Of a stretch of DNA of 64,000 bases, positions 1 through 9,900 are shown one piece after another. Origin of the DNA: Sphingomonadales bacterium. Its GTDB lineage: Bacteria; Pseudomonadota; Alphaproteobacteria; Sphingomonadales; Sphingomonadaceae. The stretch lies in the NCBI GenBank assembly GCA_012032285.1, contig JAAURJ010000003.1, forward strand, positions 1-64,000. Direction: 5' to 3'. Position 1 is the stretch's first letter. The number at the start of each line of letters is the position of its first letter. The notes under the pieces were generated by a model. The model had not been told where the DNA came from and ran no database searches. It worked only from the letters and a program-made list of their open reading frames with translations. The position numbers and the translations under genes are program-made.

Positions 1-457
1 TTAACCCATAGCGGCGTCGAGTTGGCGGCAAATCTGGCTATGTCCGCGCCAAATATCAGATGGTCACCGGCAGCCCGTCACATGGGTATCGGTTGAATCC
101 AGCCTGCCGGAAAATACGCTTGCATCGGGGCTGGTCACGGCGGCGAATGCGAAATTGTTCACGCCAAAAAAGCCAGTCAAAGGCTGGACTTATATCGCGC
201 ATTGGGGGCCATGGAGCGAAAATAAAGACGAATTGGGTATTATATTATTTTACCGCGCGGCAGAGGCGCAGGAAATGCCTGAAGAGAATGAGACGCGCCC
301 AATCCGGTTCACATCCGCTTCACCGCAATACGCATTTGCAGCCGTCTGGGGCAAAGGCCCGCAAGGCATCGATACCGAACGCAAATTTCGGCAATTTTTA
401 AACACCACTTTAAATGAAGTAGCAAAAAGCCAAAAAATCAAAAAATTAAATGATTAA
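1..457 (+). CDS. C-terminal part of a DUF4861-like protein (cut by window edge, frameshifted)
   Basis: Only the 3' end of the gene is in the window. The readable C-terminal stretch (from about base 86, through GWTYIAHWGPWS and YAFAAVWGKGPQG, to the stop at 457) resembles the end of DUF4861 proteins, which occur near carbohydrate-use genes; this is recognised by pattern only. The frame changes at about 75-88: YQMVTGSP is read in one frame and VTWVSVES in another, as if one base were missing. A further in-frame stop lies at 9-11. It ends 22 bp before the TonB receptor, so the two may share a transcript. Function unknown. Confidence 0.45.
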
Positions 458-478
458 ACGTTAACAAGGGAGAGAGAC

Positions 479-3400
479 ATGATTTTCAGCACCGCTAAAG
501 CCCAGCTTAGCTCATCCACTGCTTTGGTACTGGCGTTATTTTACGCATCCGCGGCCAGCGCCCAAACGGCGGATCAACCGCCTGCACCGCCGCCTGTCGT
601 AAAACCCACTACAACGACACAGGTGCCGCCGCCTGCAAGCAATGCAGAATCGCAAGAGGATGACGATAATATCATCGTCGTAGAGGGATTACGGGCCAGC
701 TTGGAAAACGCGCTCGAACAAAAACGAAATTCTGACGTTATCATTGACGGTATTTCATCCGACGATATTGGTTCTACGCCTGACCTCAATCTCGGTGAGG
801 CGTTGCAGCGCATCCCCGGCGTGCAAATCGACCGTTCCGAAGAACGCCGCAATGCTTCTGTCAGCGTGCGCGGCCTACAGGGCCGTTTCGCCAATACCTC
901 GCTCATGGGGCAAAGCATCGCCCGCGTTAACCGCCGCAACAGCAGCGGCAATCCTTTCGGTATTTTCGATGCGTCGATCTTCAACGGATCAAACATCATT
1001 AAATCCTTCAACGCCGAAACCCTTGCGGGCGGCCTTTCCGCAAATATCGACTTGCGTTTGAATTCGGCCCTCAGCCGCAAAGATGGCCTCGTTTTGCGCG
1101 CTGAATTGCAATATGAAGAAACAACAAAAGATTTCAATCCTGCCTATTTCGCTGGGTTTTCCAAAAAACTTTCCGACAATTTCGGTGTTTACGGTAACGT
1201 CGCCTATTCCAAACAAAGCTTTCGCCGGGATGAAATCTCGATCAACAGCTATAACCGATTTTCAAACGCGCGGGCGGCGCAATTTGGTGTTGCCGCAACC
1301 GCGTCGGACGGAACAGCACAGCATCTCTATTATCCCGGCGAAGTGCGCATTCAAACCCGCAATGAAGCGGGCGACCGCCTATCGGCAAGCGGCGGAATTG
1401 AGTTTAAACCTATTGACGGACTGAGCCTGCGCGTCGACGGCATTTTCACGCGCCGTAATCTTGATGATGCCCGTCTTGATGTGCTGCGCCTGCAGTTTAC
1501 CGATATTGGCGCAAATTTGCTTGCAGGTGATACCACGGGGCAGGTTTCGGTTGGGACCAATACCGATGGCAGCTTCAACATCATCAATGCCGGAACGGGC
1601 CGGTTTGGTGCGCAAGAAGGCAATATCTTCATCGCCCCTGTTATATCGTCCAATAACACGCCCTATTTCGCGGACACACGTGTGTTTGCTGGTAAAGATC
1701 AGGTTTGGGCGATCTACCCGGCCATCGAATATGAGGGCGGCGGCTGGAAAGCCCGGATTGTCGGCACCGTGTCAAAAGCCGTCGGTGCGGATACCGAAAT
1801 CTTGGTCGGTGCGCGCCGTCCTATTGTCGCCAACACAACTTCGTCACGCGTTGCCCAAAATACCCTGACCAATGGCGTCAATGTGGCAATCAACACCGGT
1901 GCCGGCAACTTCTCTGATTTGAGCCTGACGACCAATTTGCCGACACCGCTATTTGATCTGAACAACCGCACCTATACAACAACAGCAGCGCGGACAACGG
2001 CAACGACAGTGGACTTGCCTGGACGCGCCCGGAACGACATTCTCGTGACGGGCACACCCAATAGTGTAAATCGTGACCTCTATTCTATCGCGGGCGATTT
2101 TGAACGGGAATTGGGATTTGGGCCGTTCACTGCGCTTAAATTCGGTGCGCGCTATGACAAGGAAAGCGGCCGGACTTTCTCCGCTGAAAATATGCTGGCC
2201 GGCACCAATCTAGCCAATCTTGATGACGATATTATTCGGGACCATTTGGGTTTTAGCACGGGCGGCCAATATTTCGGCGGTCAAATCTCCGGACTGATCA
2301 ATGGTCCGCAGATCTTTGGTGTCAATGTTGACCGTGTCGTATCACTCTTACAAGAAGGTGGCTTGGCTCCGCCAATCGCCAGCCCATTACTCCCGACCAA
2401 CCTGCCAACAACGTCGACGACAGCAAACCCTCTGACACCGGCGCAGATTGCCGCCAACATTGCAACCAATGCGGCGAATAATACGACCAATATCGGTCTG
2501 ATTGGTCAGTCAGCAGGGGCTGGTTTTGTTGTGGTGAACACCAACGGTTCCGGGAATGCCAATAGCTCGGTTCCAATCGACGCGGTCATCATTCCATCAA
2601 CCGGTTTCTACGCTTTGCCGGAAACGATAGCGACCGGCAATGCGCTCAATCGTATTCGTCAGGGTAACTTTGCAACCGACCGCAAGAATTTCGAGGCCTA
2701 TGGACAACTTTCCTTCAATCTCGAAGACTGGTCAGCCAGCGGCGTGCCCATTCGCGGCAATGTGGGCTTACGTTATGTGCGGGCCAGTCTTGTGGGTCAG
2801 GACACCATCAATAACCCTGCTATTCCGGATTTGCCAGCCGAGGGCACCTATAGCGCATTTTTGCCGTCGGCTAACCTAATCTGGACGATAGACCCCAAGC
2901 TGCAATTTCGCGCCGCTTATTATAATACGTTCGAAGCATTTGACGTCGCGGAATTCACCCCGGCACCGACATATGCGACCTTCACGCCGACCAATCCGAA
3001 TGCGACAACACCGCAGCCGGATGACTTTGACGTGTTTTTCAGCACATTGGACGTAGAACCGCGCAAATCCGAAGCATTTGACTTGCTGCTATCCTGGTAT
3101 AACCGCCCTGGCGGCATCATTTCTGTCGGCTATTTCAACAAAAGTGTACGGGTGAATCAGAGCCTGCGTCTTTGCCCAGAAGGCGGATCGGTTTCAGCCC
3201 CCCTATTCAACCCAGCAACAGGAGCGATTGAAAACCGGAACTTAGGTCCGATTTACATCAATCCCAACAATACGGATGAATGCCGGATTGATGTTTTGGG
3301 CACCCGTATCGGCGACTTTGGCGACCCGTCAATTTCCATCAGCCAGACATTGCAGGTCGCAACGCCGGTCACCATTCAGGGCGTCGAAGCGCAAATTCAG

Positions 3401-3817
3401 CAAGATCTTCGCTTCTTGCCCGGTTTCCTTAAAAACTTTGGCGTAATCCTGAACGCCTCTCGCATCTGGACAGAAAAAGTTGACGGGATAGAGTTTTTCA
3501 ATGTGTCGAAATATTTCGGTAACGCGATCCTTTATTATGAAGACAAGCTGTTACAGGGTCGGCTCGCCTATAACTATGCTGCGGAAACCAATCTTGGTGA
3601 TGGCGGCAGCTTCAACGGCCTTGGCCGAACCGTCGCTGGCCGCGGTCAGCTCGATTTCTCTGGAGCGATTAAGCCGATCAAAGGCCTGGAAATCCGGGCA
3701 GAGGTGTTCAACATCACCAACGCAATCCGGCGCGACTTTCAGAATTTTGAAGTCGCCAACCGCCGGGCCAGTTATGATGGTCGGACATATTCATTGGGTT
3801 TAACCTATAAATTCTGA
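479..3817 (+). CDS. TonB-dependent outer membrane receptor
   Basis: 1112 residues, with a signal peptide (hydrophobic core at 13-24, cleavage after ASA near residue 28) and a proline-rich linker. The TonB plug domain is at about 65-200 (IIVVEGLRASLENALEQKR, then GEALQRIPGVQIDR and SVRGLQGRF). A long beta-barrel ends in the phenylalanine expected for outer membrane insertion (LGLTYKF). A good ribosome site (GGGAGAGA) precedes the ATG. The long form of about 1,100 residues is typical of sphingomonad receptors for sugars or other large ligands, but nothing here identifies the substrate. A DUF4861-like gene precedes it and a strong hairpin follows. The fold is certain, the ligand unknown. Confidence 0.93.
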   Translation: MIFSTAKAQLSSSTALVLALFYASAASAQTADQPPAPPPVVKPTTTTQVPPPASNAESQEDDDNIIVVEGLRASLENALEQKRNSDVIIDGISSDDIGSTPDLNLGEALQRIPGVQIDRSEERRNASVSVRGLQGRFANTSLMGQSIARVNRRNSSGNPFGIFDASIFNGSNIIKSFNAETLAGGLSANIDLRLNSALSRKDGLVLRAELQYEETTKDFNPAYFAGFSKKLSDNFGVYGNVAYSKQSFRRDEISINSYNRFSNARAAQFGVAATASDGTAQHLYYPGEVRIQTRNEAGDRLSASGGIEFKPIDGLSLRVDGIFTRRNLDDARLDVLRLQFTDIGANLLAGDTTGQVSVGTNTDGSFNIINAGTGRFGAQEGNIFIAPVISSNNTPYFADTRVFAGKDQVWAIYPAIEYEGGGWKARIVGTVSKAVGADTEILVGARRPIVANTTSSRVAQNTLTNGVNVAINTGAGNFSDLSLTTNLPTPLFDLNNRTYTTTAARTTATTVDLPGRARNDILVTGTPNSVNRDLYSIAGDFERELGFGPFTALKFGARYDKESGRTFSAENMLAGTNLANLDDDIIRDHLGFSTGGQYFGGQISGLINGPQIFGVNVDRVVSLLQEGGLAPPIASPLLPTNLPTTSTTANPLTPAQIAANIATNAANNTTNIGLIGQSAGAGFVVVNTNGSGNANSSVPIDAVIIPSTGFYALPETIATGNALNRIRQGNFATDRKNFEAYGQLSFNLEDWSASGVPIRGNVGLRYVRASLVGQDTINNPAIPDLPAEGTYSAFLPSANLIWTIDPKLQFRAAYYNTFEAFDVAEFTPAPTYATFTPTNPNATTPQPDDFDVFFSTLDVEPRKSEAFDLLLSWYNRPGGIISVGYFNKSVRVNQSLRLCPEGGSVSAPLFNPATGAIENRNLGPIYINPNNTDECRIDVLGTRIGDFGDPSISISQTLQVATPVTIQGVEAQIQQDLRFLPGFLKNFGVILNASRIWTEKVDGIEFFNVSKYFGNAILYYEDKLLQGRLAYNYAAETNLGDGGSFNGLGRTVAGRGQLDFSGAIKPIKGLEIRAEVFNITNAIRRDFQNFEVANRRASYDGRTYSLGLTYKF

Positions 3818-3827
3818 TATGTATTGA

Positions 3828-3888
3828 GCGGCCGTATCCTATGCAATCCACTGGTCCCACAGGCCTTTGGATCGCATAAGACGGCCGC
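3828..3888 (+). terminator. Long hairpin after the TonB receptor gene
   Basis: GCGGCCGT (3828-3835) pairs with ACGGCCGC (3881-3888). Inner arms ATCCTATGC and GCATAAG-type bases extend the stem. It begins 11 bp after the receptor stop. No clear T-run follows, so it may be a terminator or an mRNA-stabilising hairpin. Confidence 0.6.
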
Positions 3889-3943
3889 CTACACTTTGGG
3901 GCCATGATGATAGATTGGCCGGTAATTATTAGGAAAATCGAAC

Positions 3944-4726
3944 ATGATGAGCGGTTTCAAATTCTTAATTACAATGACCGTGCTTCAGGTGACTTTATGG
4001 TCCGGTTCGCTCTATGCTAAAGATAATAGCGAGGATCAAAATTTTCCTTTCAAACTATCTGATACCGAAGCGCGGCTTGTGCTTCATGATTTCGCATCCT
4101 GTTCGGTTGATGGTAATAAATCAGTGGCCCGCCAGCTCGCATTAATGCATCCGCTCGACCCTTTGCTGCATGACACCGCAAACAAGCTGACCGATAGAGA
4201 GTGTCTGGAGACGCGCTATATAGCAAAAACGCGCCTTAAATTCATGCCCGTTTCCTTACGCTATACGATTGCCGAAGCGCTCATCCACAAGGAAATGAAG
4301 CAATATTTCCCGGCAAAATTTGATGGCGTGCCAGCACTTGATCATGGGGAAGCCCCCAAAATCAACACGGAATCGCTACCTGTGGAACCAGAAAAAAAGA
4401 AGGCGGCATTGCTTGGATTTGAATGGGAGTTTCAAAATTGGGTCATCGACAGCCTCGGCGAATGTGCCGTTCGTCAGGCCGTTCCCCAATCCCGCCAGCT
4501 TGTTGATACACGCCCGGGCAGCAAGGCAGAAAAAGAAGCTTTGGTTGTGATGGAGGGCTATTTCGCCAAATGCCGCCCACAAGGCTTGGCTTTAACAATG
4601 AACGAATTTGATATGCGAGGAGCTGTCGCCGTAAATTATTACCGGTTGGCATTAGCATCGTTCAATCCGGACACGGACATTGCCGATAAAACCAAAAAGC
4701 AAGCAATGATAGGCGCTAAAGAATAG
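3944..4726 (+). CDS. Secreted protein of unknown function
   Basis: 260 residues with a signal peptide (hydrophobic 7-20, cleavage near LYAKD). I do not recognise a named domain. The mature part seems to contain two related halves: each has a cysteine in a short helix-like context (FASCSVDG near 52 and LGECAVRQ near 172), a second cysteine about 30-50 residues on (DRECLET, AKCRPQG), and an arginine-rich end (RYTIAEALIH, RGAVAVNYYRLA). This suggests a duplicated, disulphide-linked alpha-helical module of a kind common in sphingomonad periplasmic proteins. The first of two adjacent ATGs has AGGAAAA about 8 bp upstream. It stands alone between two hairpins and the convergent DUF3224 gene. Confidence 0.7.
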   Translation: MMSGFKFLITMTVLQVTLWSGSLYAKDNSEDQNFPFKLSDTEARLVLHDFASCSVDGNKSVARQLALMHPLDPLLHDTANKLTDRECLETRYIAKTRLKFMPVSLRYTIAEALIHKEMKQYFPAKFDGVPALDHGEAPKINTESLPVEPEKKKAALLGFEWEFQNWVIDSLGECAVRQAVPQSRQLVDTRPGSKAEKEALVVMEGYFAKCRPQGLALTMNEFDMRGAVAVNYYRLALASFNPDTDIADKTKKQAMIGAKE

Positions 4727-4785
4727 GGATAGCCGGTAATGACGGGTTGGGGATAGGGATTGTCAACAAAGTTTATGGCCAGGCC

Positions 4786-5169
4786 TTAATCTTCAAGATC
4801 ATAGTGAAATATATAATAATGCTTTCCATCGCGGATATCGATATCCATATCCCCCGATATTCCGATCAGCGCGCCGGTTCCGCTGCCCGGCACCACAATA
4901 ACCGATAAATGCTGCGCTTTGGCGGTCATGGTGCCGCGGTGCGCCAATAGAAAGCTACCCTGCCGTCCGTTTAACGCACCATCGAAACTTTCCAGTGCGA
5001 CATAAACCCGGACGCCATTTTCTTCTACCGCATCCATCATCATCTGGCCAGTGCTGCTCCCGCTCAGATCGCCGGTGAATGTTTTGGCTATCGACATTCG
5101 CGCCGGCTGTTCGCCTTCGCCTGAAACCGGCTTCAACGCGACCTTAAATTCGCCTTTTGCTTCTAACAT
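4786..5169 (-). CDS. DUF3224 domain protein
   Basis: 127 residues matching the DUF3224 pattern: an opening beta-strand AKGEFKVALKP, then MSIAKTFTGDLSGSSTGQM, a central YVALESFDGALNGRQGSF, and GTGALIGISGDMDIDI near the end. The family is a small allene-oxide-cyclase-like beta-barrel of unknown function. No signal peptide is seen, so it is probably cytoplasmic. It lies 70 bp downstream of the GST gene on the same strand and could be co-transcribed with it. Confidence 0.85.
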   Translation of the reverse strand: MLEAKGEFKVALKPVSGEGEQPARMSIAKTFTGDLSGSSTGQMMMDAVEENGVRVYVALESFDGALNGRQGSFLLAHRGTMTAKAQHLSVIVVPGSGTGALIGISGDMDIDIRDGKHYYIFHYDLED

Positions 5170-5240
5170 ACTTACCCTCCTGCGCTATTATGGTGATGAC
5201 ATGGACGCTGTAAAAAAGGTCAGCAAGATTGCGCCCCGCA

Positions 5241-5909
5241 TCAAAAATCGACCATTTCATAATGCGGCGGCGGGGTGATCGCTTCCATGCGTTCGGACAG
5301 CAGCGGGCGGAAGCTGGGCCGCGATTTGAACATTGCATACCATGCCTTGGTCTGTTCATGCCCGGTCCAGTCAATCCCGCCCAAATAGTCGGCAACCGAT
5401 ATTTGCGCAGCGGCGGCCAAATCCGCCATGCTCATCGTCGATCCGGCGATCCATGCCCGGTGATCGATCAGATAATCGATATAATCGAGATGGTTATTGG
5501 CAAGCTTCATCGCCTCACGCAGCACCTTCGCATCGGGCGGCTGGCGGTAAATAAGCCTTTTGGTCATGCGTTCATGCAAAAGCGGCGCGGTGACATCGCC
5601 GAAAAATTGCTGATCAAACAGGGCGACCAAACGGCGGATTTCGGCGCGATAGCTTGCGCTGCCGCTGATCATCGGGTTTTTTTCGACGGTTTCATCAAAA
5701 TATTCGGTGATGGCGACGCTGTCAGCCATAATGATATGCTGATTATCGGTAATCACCGGCGTGCGGCCAGCCGGGTTCATCTGCAAAAATTCGTCGCGAT
5801 GCTCCCAGGGGTTTTCCCGCACCAAGCTATAGGCCACGCCTTTTTCACCCAGCAACAGCCGGGTCTTGCGCGAAAAAGGACATAGCGGGAATTGGAAGAG
5901 ATGCCACAT
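5241..5909 (-). CDS. Glutathione S-transferase family protein
   Basis: 222 residues. The thioredoxin-like N-terminal domain (about 1-78) has LFQFPLCPFSRKTRLLLGEKG, the cis-proline region GRTPVI and the glutathione-contacting DSVAITEYFDE. An all-helical C-terminal domain follows, with the WIAGSTMSMADLAAAAQISV segment typical of GSTs. Family members conjugate glutathione to electrophiles or act as peroxidases; the substrate cannot be inferred. The CPFS motif could allow a cysteine-type (beta/omega-like) mechanism. Confidence 0.88.
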   Translation of the reverse strand: MWHLFQFPLCPFSRKTRLLLGEKGVAYSLVRENPWEHRDEFLQMNPAGRTPVITDNQHIIMADSVAITEYFDETVEKNPMISGSASYRAEIRRLVALFDQQFFGDVTAPLLHERMTKRLIYRQPPDAKVLREAMKLANNHLDYIDYLIDHRAWIAGSTMSMADLAAAAQISVADYLGGIDWTGHEQTKAWYAMFKSRPSFRPLLSERMEAITPPPHYEMVDF

Positions 5910-6014
5910 GGGCCTTTGTTAGGAGCGATTGCACAGAAAGGAAAGGGGAAAGGAAAGGGGGTAGCGATGCAAATAGAGCGATTATTGAACCAATTGTCTG
6001 GCGATCAAAGCAAG

Positions 6015-6043
6015 GTGCGGAACTGCTTGTCGCAGTCCCGCAC
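6015..6043. other. GC-rich hairpin in an intergenic region
   Basis: GTGCGG-A-ACTGC pairs with GCAGT-C-CCGCAC around a 5-nt loop. The 215-bp gap between the GST gene and the next minus-strand gene contains no coding sequence I trust. It could be a terminator of the minus-strand gene (weak T-run) or part of an untranslated RNA. Confidence 0.4.
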
Positions 6044-6124
6044 CCGCTCGGCACATCCGTGGCTACGACCCAAAGAGCCGCGGACGCGTGACGAAATCTA
6101 ACCCTGTTGGAAACAAGCTGTTTA

Positions 6125-6685
6125 TTAGCGGTTTTTGGCTCTTATGTCCGCCATGCTTTTTTCAAGTGCGCGGCCCATTTGTTCCAGTTGCGGCATGAAC
6201 CCTGCTAATGCGTCGGCAAACCCGCCCATCATTTGGACCGCCGTGCGGCTTTGTGCCCCTATTTCCGCCGGCAGATTTTCACCTTCAGGCCCTGCCATAT
6301 CGGCCAAGGTCATATCTTCATCATATCGGCGATCCACAATGCCGGGGCGTGCTTTTTCGATGGCATGGATGAACGTGCCCACCGGCAATTGCATCATCAC
6401 ATTGCCCAGATTTTTGGCCATATTGGCGATACCATCCTGCATCGCCGGATCATTCAGTTTCGCCGCCACATCGCGGAGCCGCGCTTCGCTATTGCTATTC
6501 GGGATCGGGGCTATGTCCTCATAAGTATCGCTATCGCTGGCATAGTGCGCGGCATCAGCATCGCCTGTTCCTGGCACAAAGATGACATTTTGGGCGTATA
6601 TCGGGGTAGTAAACGATAGAGCCGCCGCAGTCGCAAGCGCAGTCGCAAGCGGCGATAACAGCGTCAATTTGGCAATAGGTCGCAT
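6125..6685 (-). CDS. Secreted protein of unknown function
   Basis: 186 residues from the ATG at 6685, chosen because AAGGAAATGAT precedes it and a clear signal peptide follows (hydrophobic core, cleavage near IYAQ). An upstream in-frame ATG would add 36 residues lacking signal-peptide character. The mature protein has a helical amphipathic middle (SEARLRDVAAKLNDPAMQD, NLGNVMMQL) and a charged C-terminus (MGRALEKSMADIRAKNR). It resembles small periplasmic helical proteins of sphingomonads. No named domain is recognised. Confidence 0.7.
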   Translation of the reverse strand: MRPIAKLTLLSPLATALATAAALSFTTPIYAQNVIFVPGTGDADAAHYASDSDTYEDIAPIPNSNSEARLRDVAAKLNDPAMQDGIANMAKNLGNVMMQLPVGTFIHAIEKARPGIVDRRYDEDMTLADMAGPEGENLPAEIGAQSRTAVQMMGGFADALAGFMPQLEQMGRALEKSMADIRAKNR

Positions 6686-6851
6686 ATCATTTCCTTGGCT
6701 TAACCCCGCCATGGCAGGCGGAAAGCGGCGGCAGAACTCTGCCGATAGGAAACAGATAGCAAGGCGAGGCTGAGTGATTGCTGAACAACTCACTCAGCCT
6801 GCCGCAAGCTAGGTAAATAGATGTAAAATGAATTATGGCATGAGATTAGAC

Positions 6852-6937
6852 CGTCATTGCGAAGGGCGAAGCCCTGAAGCAATCTAGAGTGGCGGCGCTA
6901 AGCTGCTCTGGATTGCTTCGCTACGCTCGCAATGACG
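6852..6937. repeat. Dispersed palindromic intergenic repeat (BIME/REP-like)
   Basis: An 86-bp imperfect palindrome. CGTCATTGCGA at the left pairs with TCGCAATGACG at the right, and GAAGCAATC pairs with GATTGCTTC inside. Elements of this CATTGCGAG...GAAGCAATCC type are scattered through many alphaproteobacterial genomes. It sits 7 bp from the end of gltB and could act as its 3' hairpin. Confidence 0.75.
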
Positions 6938-6943
6938 ATGCTC

Positions 6944-9900
6944 TTACTCCGCCGCGACCGCCGTTTGCTTATCGGACAGCGGGTGGTCGATACGGTTGAT
7001 CATTTCCTTGGGGCAAATCTGCCAGAATTTGTCCCGCCAGATGTGCCAATCCTCCAATATGGAATGCGACCAGCGGCTATCGGTTTTGTCGGCATGATCC
7101 TGCACCAGTGTTTTCAACACGCTTTCCCAATGGTCACTGTCCAGCCTTTGCCAGACAAGGCTTTCGGGGTTGATGTGTTTTTCAAACGTGCCATCCTCGT
7201 CCAGAACAAAGGCCATGCCGCCGGTCATCCCGGCCCCGAAATTGCCGCCGATTTTGCCCAATATCACCGCAACACCGCCGGTCATATATTCGCAGGCATT
7301 CGCGCCGCAGCCTTCGACCACGACATGGGCGCCCGAATTGCGCACGGCAAAGCGTTCACCCGCTTGTCCCGCCGCATGAAGTGTTCCCGATGTCGCGCCA
7401 TAAAGCACCGTATTGCCGATAATGCTGTTATCCTGGCTCTTCAGCGGCGAGCTGACCGTCGGACGCACGATAATCGTCCCTCCGGACAGGCCTTTACCGA
7501 CATAATCATTGGCATCGCCAAAGACTTCCAGCGTAATGCCCTGACATAAAAACGCACCCAGCGATTGCCCGGCCGACCCGCGCAGACGGACATGGACATG
7601 GCCATCGGCCAGATCCTTCATGCCGTATAAACGCGTAATTTCCGATGAAAAACGGGTGCCCACGGCGCGGTGGGTGTTGCGCACATTATAAGTGAGCTGC
7701 ATTTTTTCACGCCGTTCAAAAACCGGCCGTGCATCGGCAATCATCTGCGCATCCAGACTGTCGGGCACTTCATTCCGATTGCCTTCAATACCAAAGCGCC
7801 GTTCGGCATCTTCGGCGTCAACCTTTGCCAATATCGGGTTGAGATCAAGGTCATCAAGATGCTCCGCACCGCGGCTCACCTGACGCAGCAGCTCGGTGCG
7901 GCCAATAACCTCATCCAGGCTGCGATAGCCAAGCTTAGCCAAAATCTCGCGCACTTCCTCCGCGATAAAGGTCATCAGGTTGATGACTTTTTCAGGCGTC
8001 CCGGTGAATTTCTTGCGCAGCGCTTCATCCTGAACACACACACCGACGGGGCAGGTATTGCTATGGCATTGGCGGACCATGATGCAGCCCATGGCGACAA
8101 GGCTGAGCGTACCGATGCCAAATTCCTCCGCGCCCAAATCACGCGCCGATGACAATATCCCGTCCGGTTTTTAATCCGCCATCGGTGCGCAATTTCACGC
8201 GGTGGCGCAGCCGGTTGAGCGTCAACACCTGATTGGCCTCCGACAGGCCCATTTCCCACGGTGTGCCCGCATATTTGATGCTGGTTTGCGGGCTTGCTCC
8301 GGTGCCGCCGACATTGCCGGACACAAGGATGACATCGGCGTGCGCTTTTGCCACGCCCGCGGCGATCGTGCCAATACCCGCCGCACTGACCAGCTTGACA
8401 CAGACGCGCGCCCGCGGGTTAATCTGCTTCAGGTCATAGATAAGCTGCGCCAAATCCTCGATCGAATAAATATCATGATGCGGCGGCGGAGAGATCAGCG
8501 TCACGCCGGGCGTCGAATGACGCAGCTTGGCGATCATGTCGGTGACTTTGAAGCCAGGCAATTGCCCGCCCTCGCCGGGCTTTGCGCCCTGTGCGACCTT
8601 AATCTCGATTTCTTCGCAAGCGCCCAGATATTCGGCCGTCACACCAAAGCGGCCAGAGGCGATTTGTTTAATGACGCTATTGGCATTGTCGCCATTGGCA
8701 TAGGGGGTGAAACGTTTGCTGTCCTCCCCGCCTTCGCCCGACACCGCCTTTGCCCCGATGCGGTTCATCGCAATGGCGAGCGTTTCATGCGCTTCAGGCG
8801 ACAGCGCCCCCAGCGACATACCTGGTGTTACAAACCGTTTGCGAATTTCGGTGATGGCCTCCACTTCGTCCAGAGGAACCGGTTCTGGCGCATAGTTGAA
8901 TTCCATCAAATCGCGCAGGTAAATGGGCGGCAATTCGCGCACGCCCGCAACAAATTGTGCATAGGTGGAATAGCTGTCATTGGCGACCGCGCTTTGCAGC
9001 AAATGCATCAGGCCGGCCGAATATGCGTGTTCCTCGCCGTCTTTGCGCTGTTTATAAAAGCCGCCAACGGGAAGCCGGGCAACCGCACTGCCATAGGCAT
9101 CTTCATGCCGGTCGCGGGCGTTGACATACAGCGATTGATAGCCCTCACCCGAAATCTTGTTCGGCATACCGGGAAAGAAATCATTGACGAGCGCACGCGA
9201 CAAGCCAACCGCTTCAAAATTATATCCGCCGCGATAGCTGGAGATTACAGCAATCCCCATTTTCGACATGATTTTCAGCAGGCCTTCATTAATGGCTGTG
9301 CGGAAATTTTCTATTGCCTGCACCAGCGTCATATCGCCCAACAGGCCGCGGGCGTGCCGGTCCTTAATGGCGGCTTCGGCGACATAGGCGTTAACCGTGG
9401 TTGCGCCTGATCCGATCAGCACCGCAAAATAATGCGTATCAAGACATTCGGCGGCGCGGACATTGACCGAGCTATAGCTGCGCAGCCCGGCCCGCACGAG
9501 TTCGGTATGCACCGCCGCTGCGGCCAAAATCATCGCAATGGCAACGCGGTCCTCGCTAATATTTTCGTCGGTCAGGAACAGCTCGCTTTTGCCCGACCGC
9601 ACAGCGGCAACCGCCTCGGCGCGGATACGGACAATCGCGGAACGCAGCCCATCCTGCCCGCTGGCCACTTCATAGGTGCAGTCAATTTGCGCCGCAGAAT
9701 TTTGGAATGCAGCTTGCAGTCGGTGATATTCGGCACTGGTCAGCACTGGGCTGTCAAGCACCAGCACATCTTCATTCTGGCTTTTTTCTTCCAATATATT
9801 GGCCAGATTGGAAAACCGTGTTTTCAGGCTCATGACATGACGTTCGCGCAGGGCGTCGATTGGCGGGTTGGTCACCTGGCTGAAATTTTGCCGGAAAAAC

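Noticed and set aside
5229-5885. 218-codon plus-strand frame opposite the GST gene
   Set aside because: Histidine/arginine-rich composition of an antisense shadow; the minus-strand frame is a clear GST.
8137-8155. Programmed frameshift in gltB at GCG-TGA (prfB-like)
   Set aside because: No ribosome-site-like stimulator or slippery codon pair is apparent, the family does not use recoding, and many other genes here have single-base shifts.
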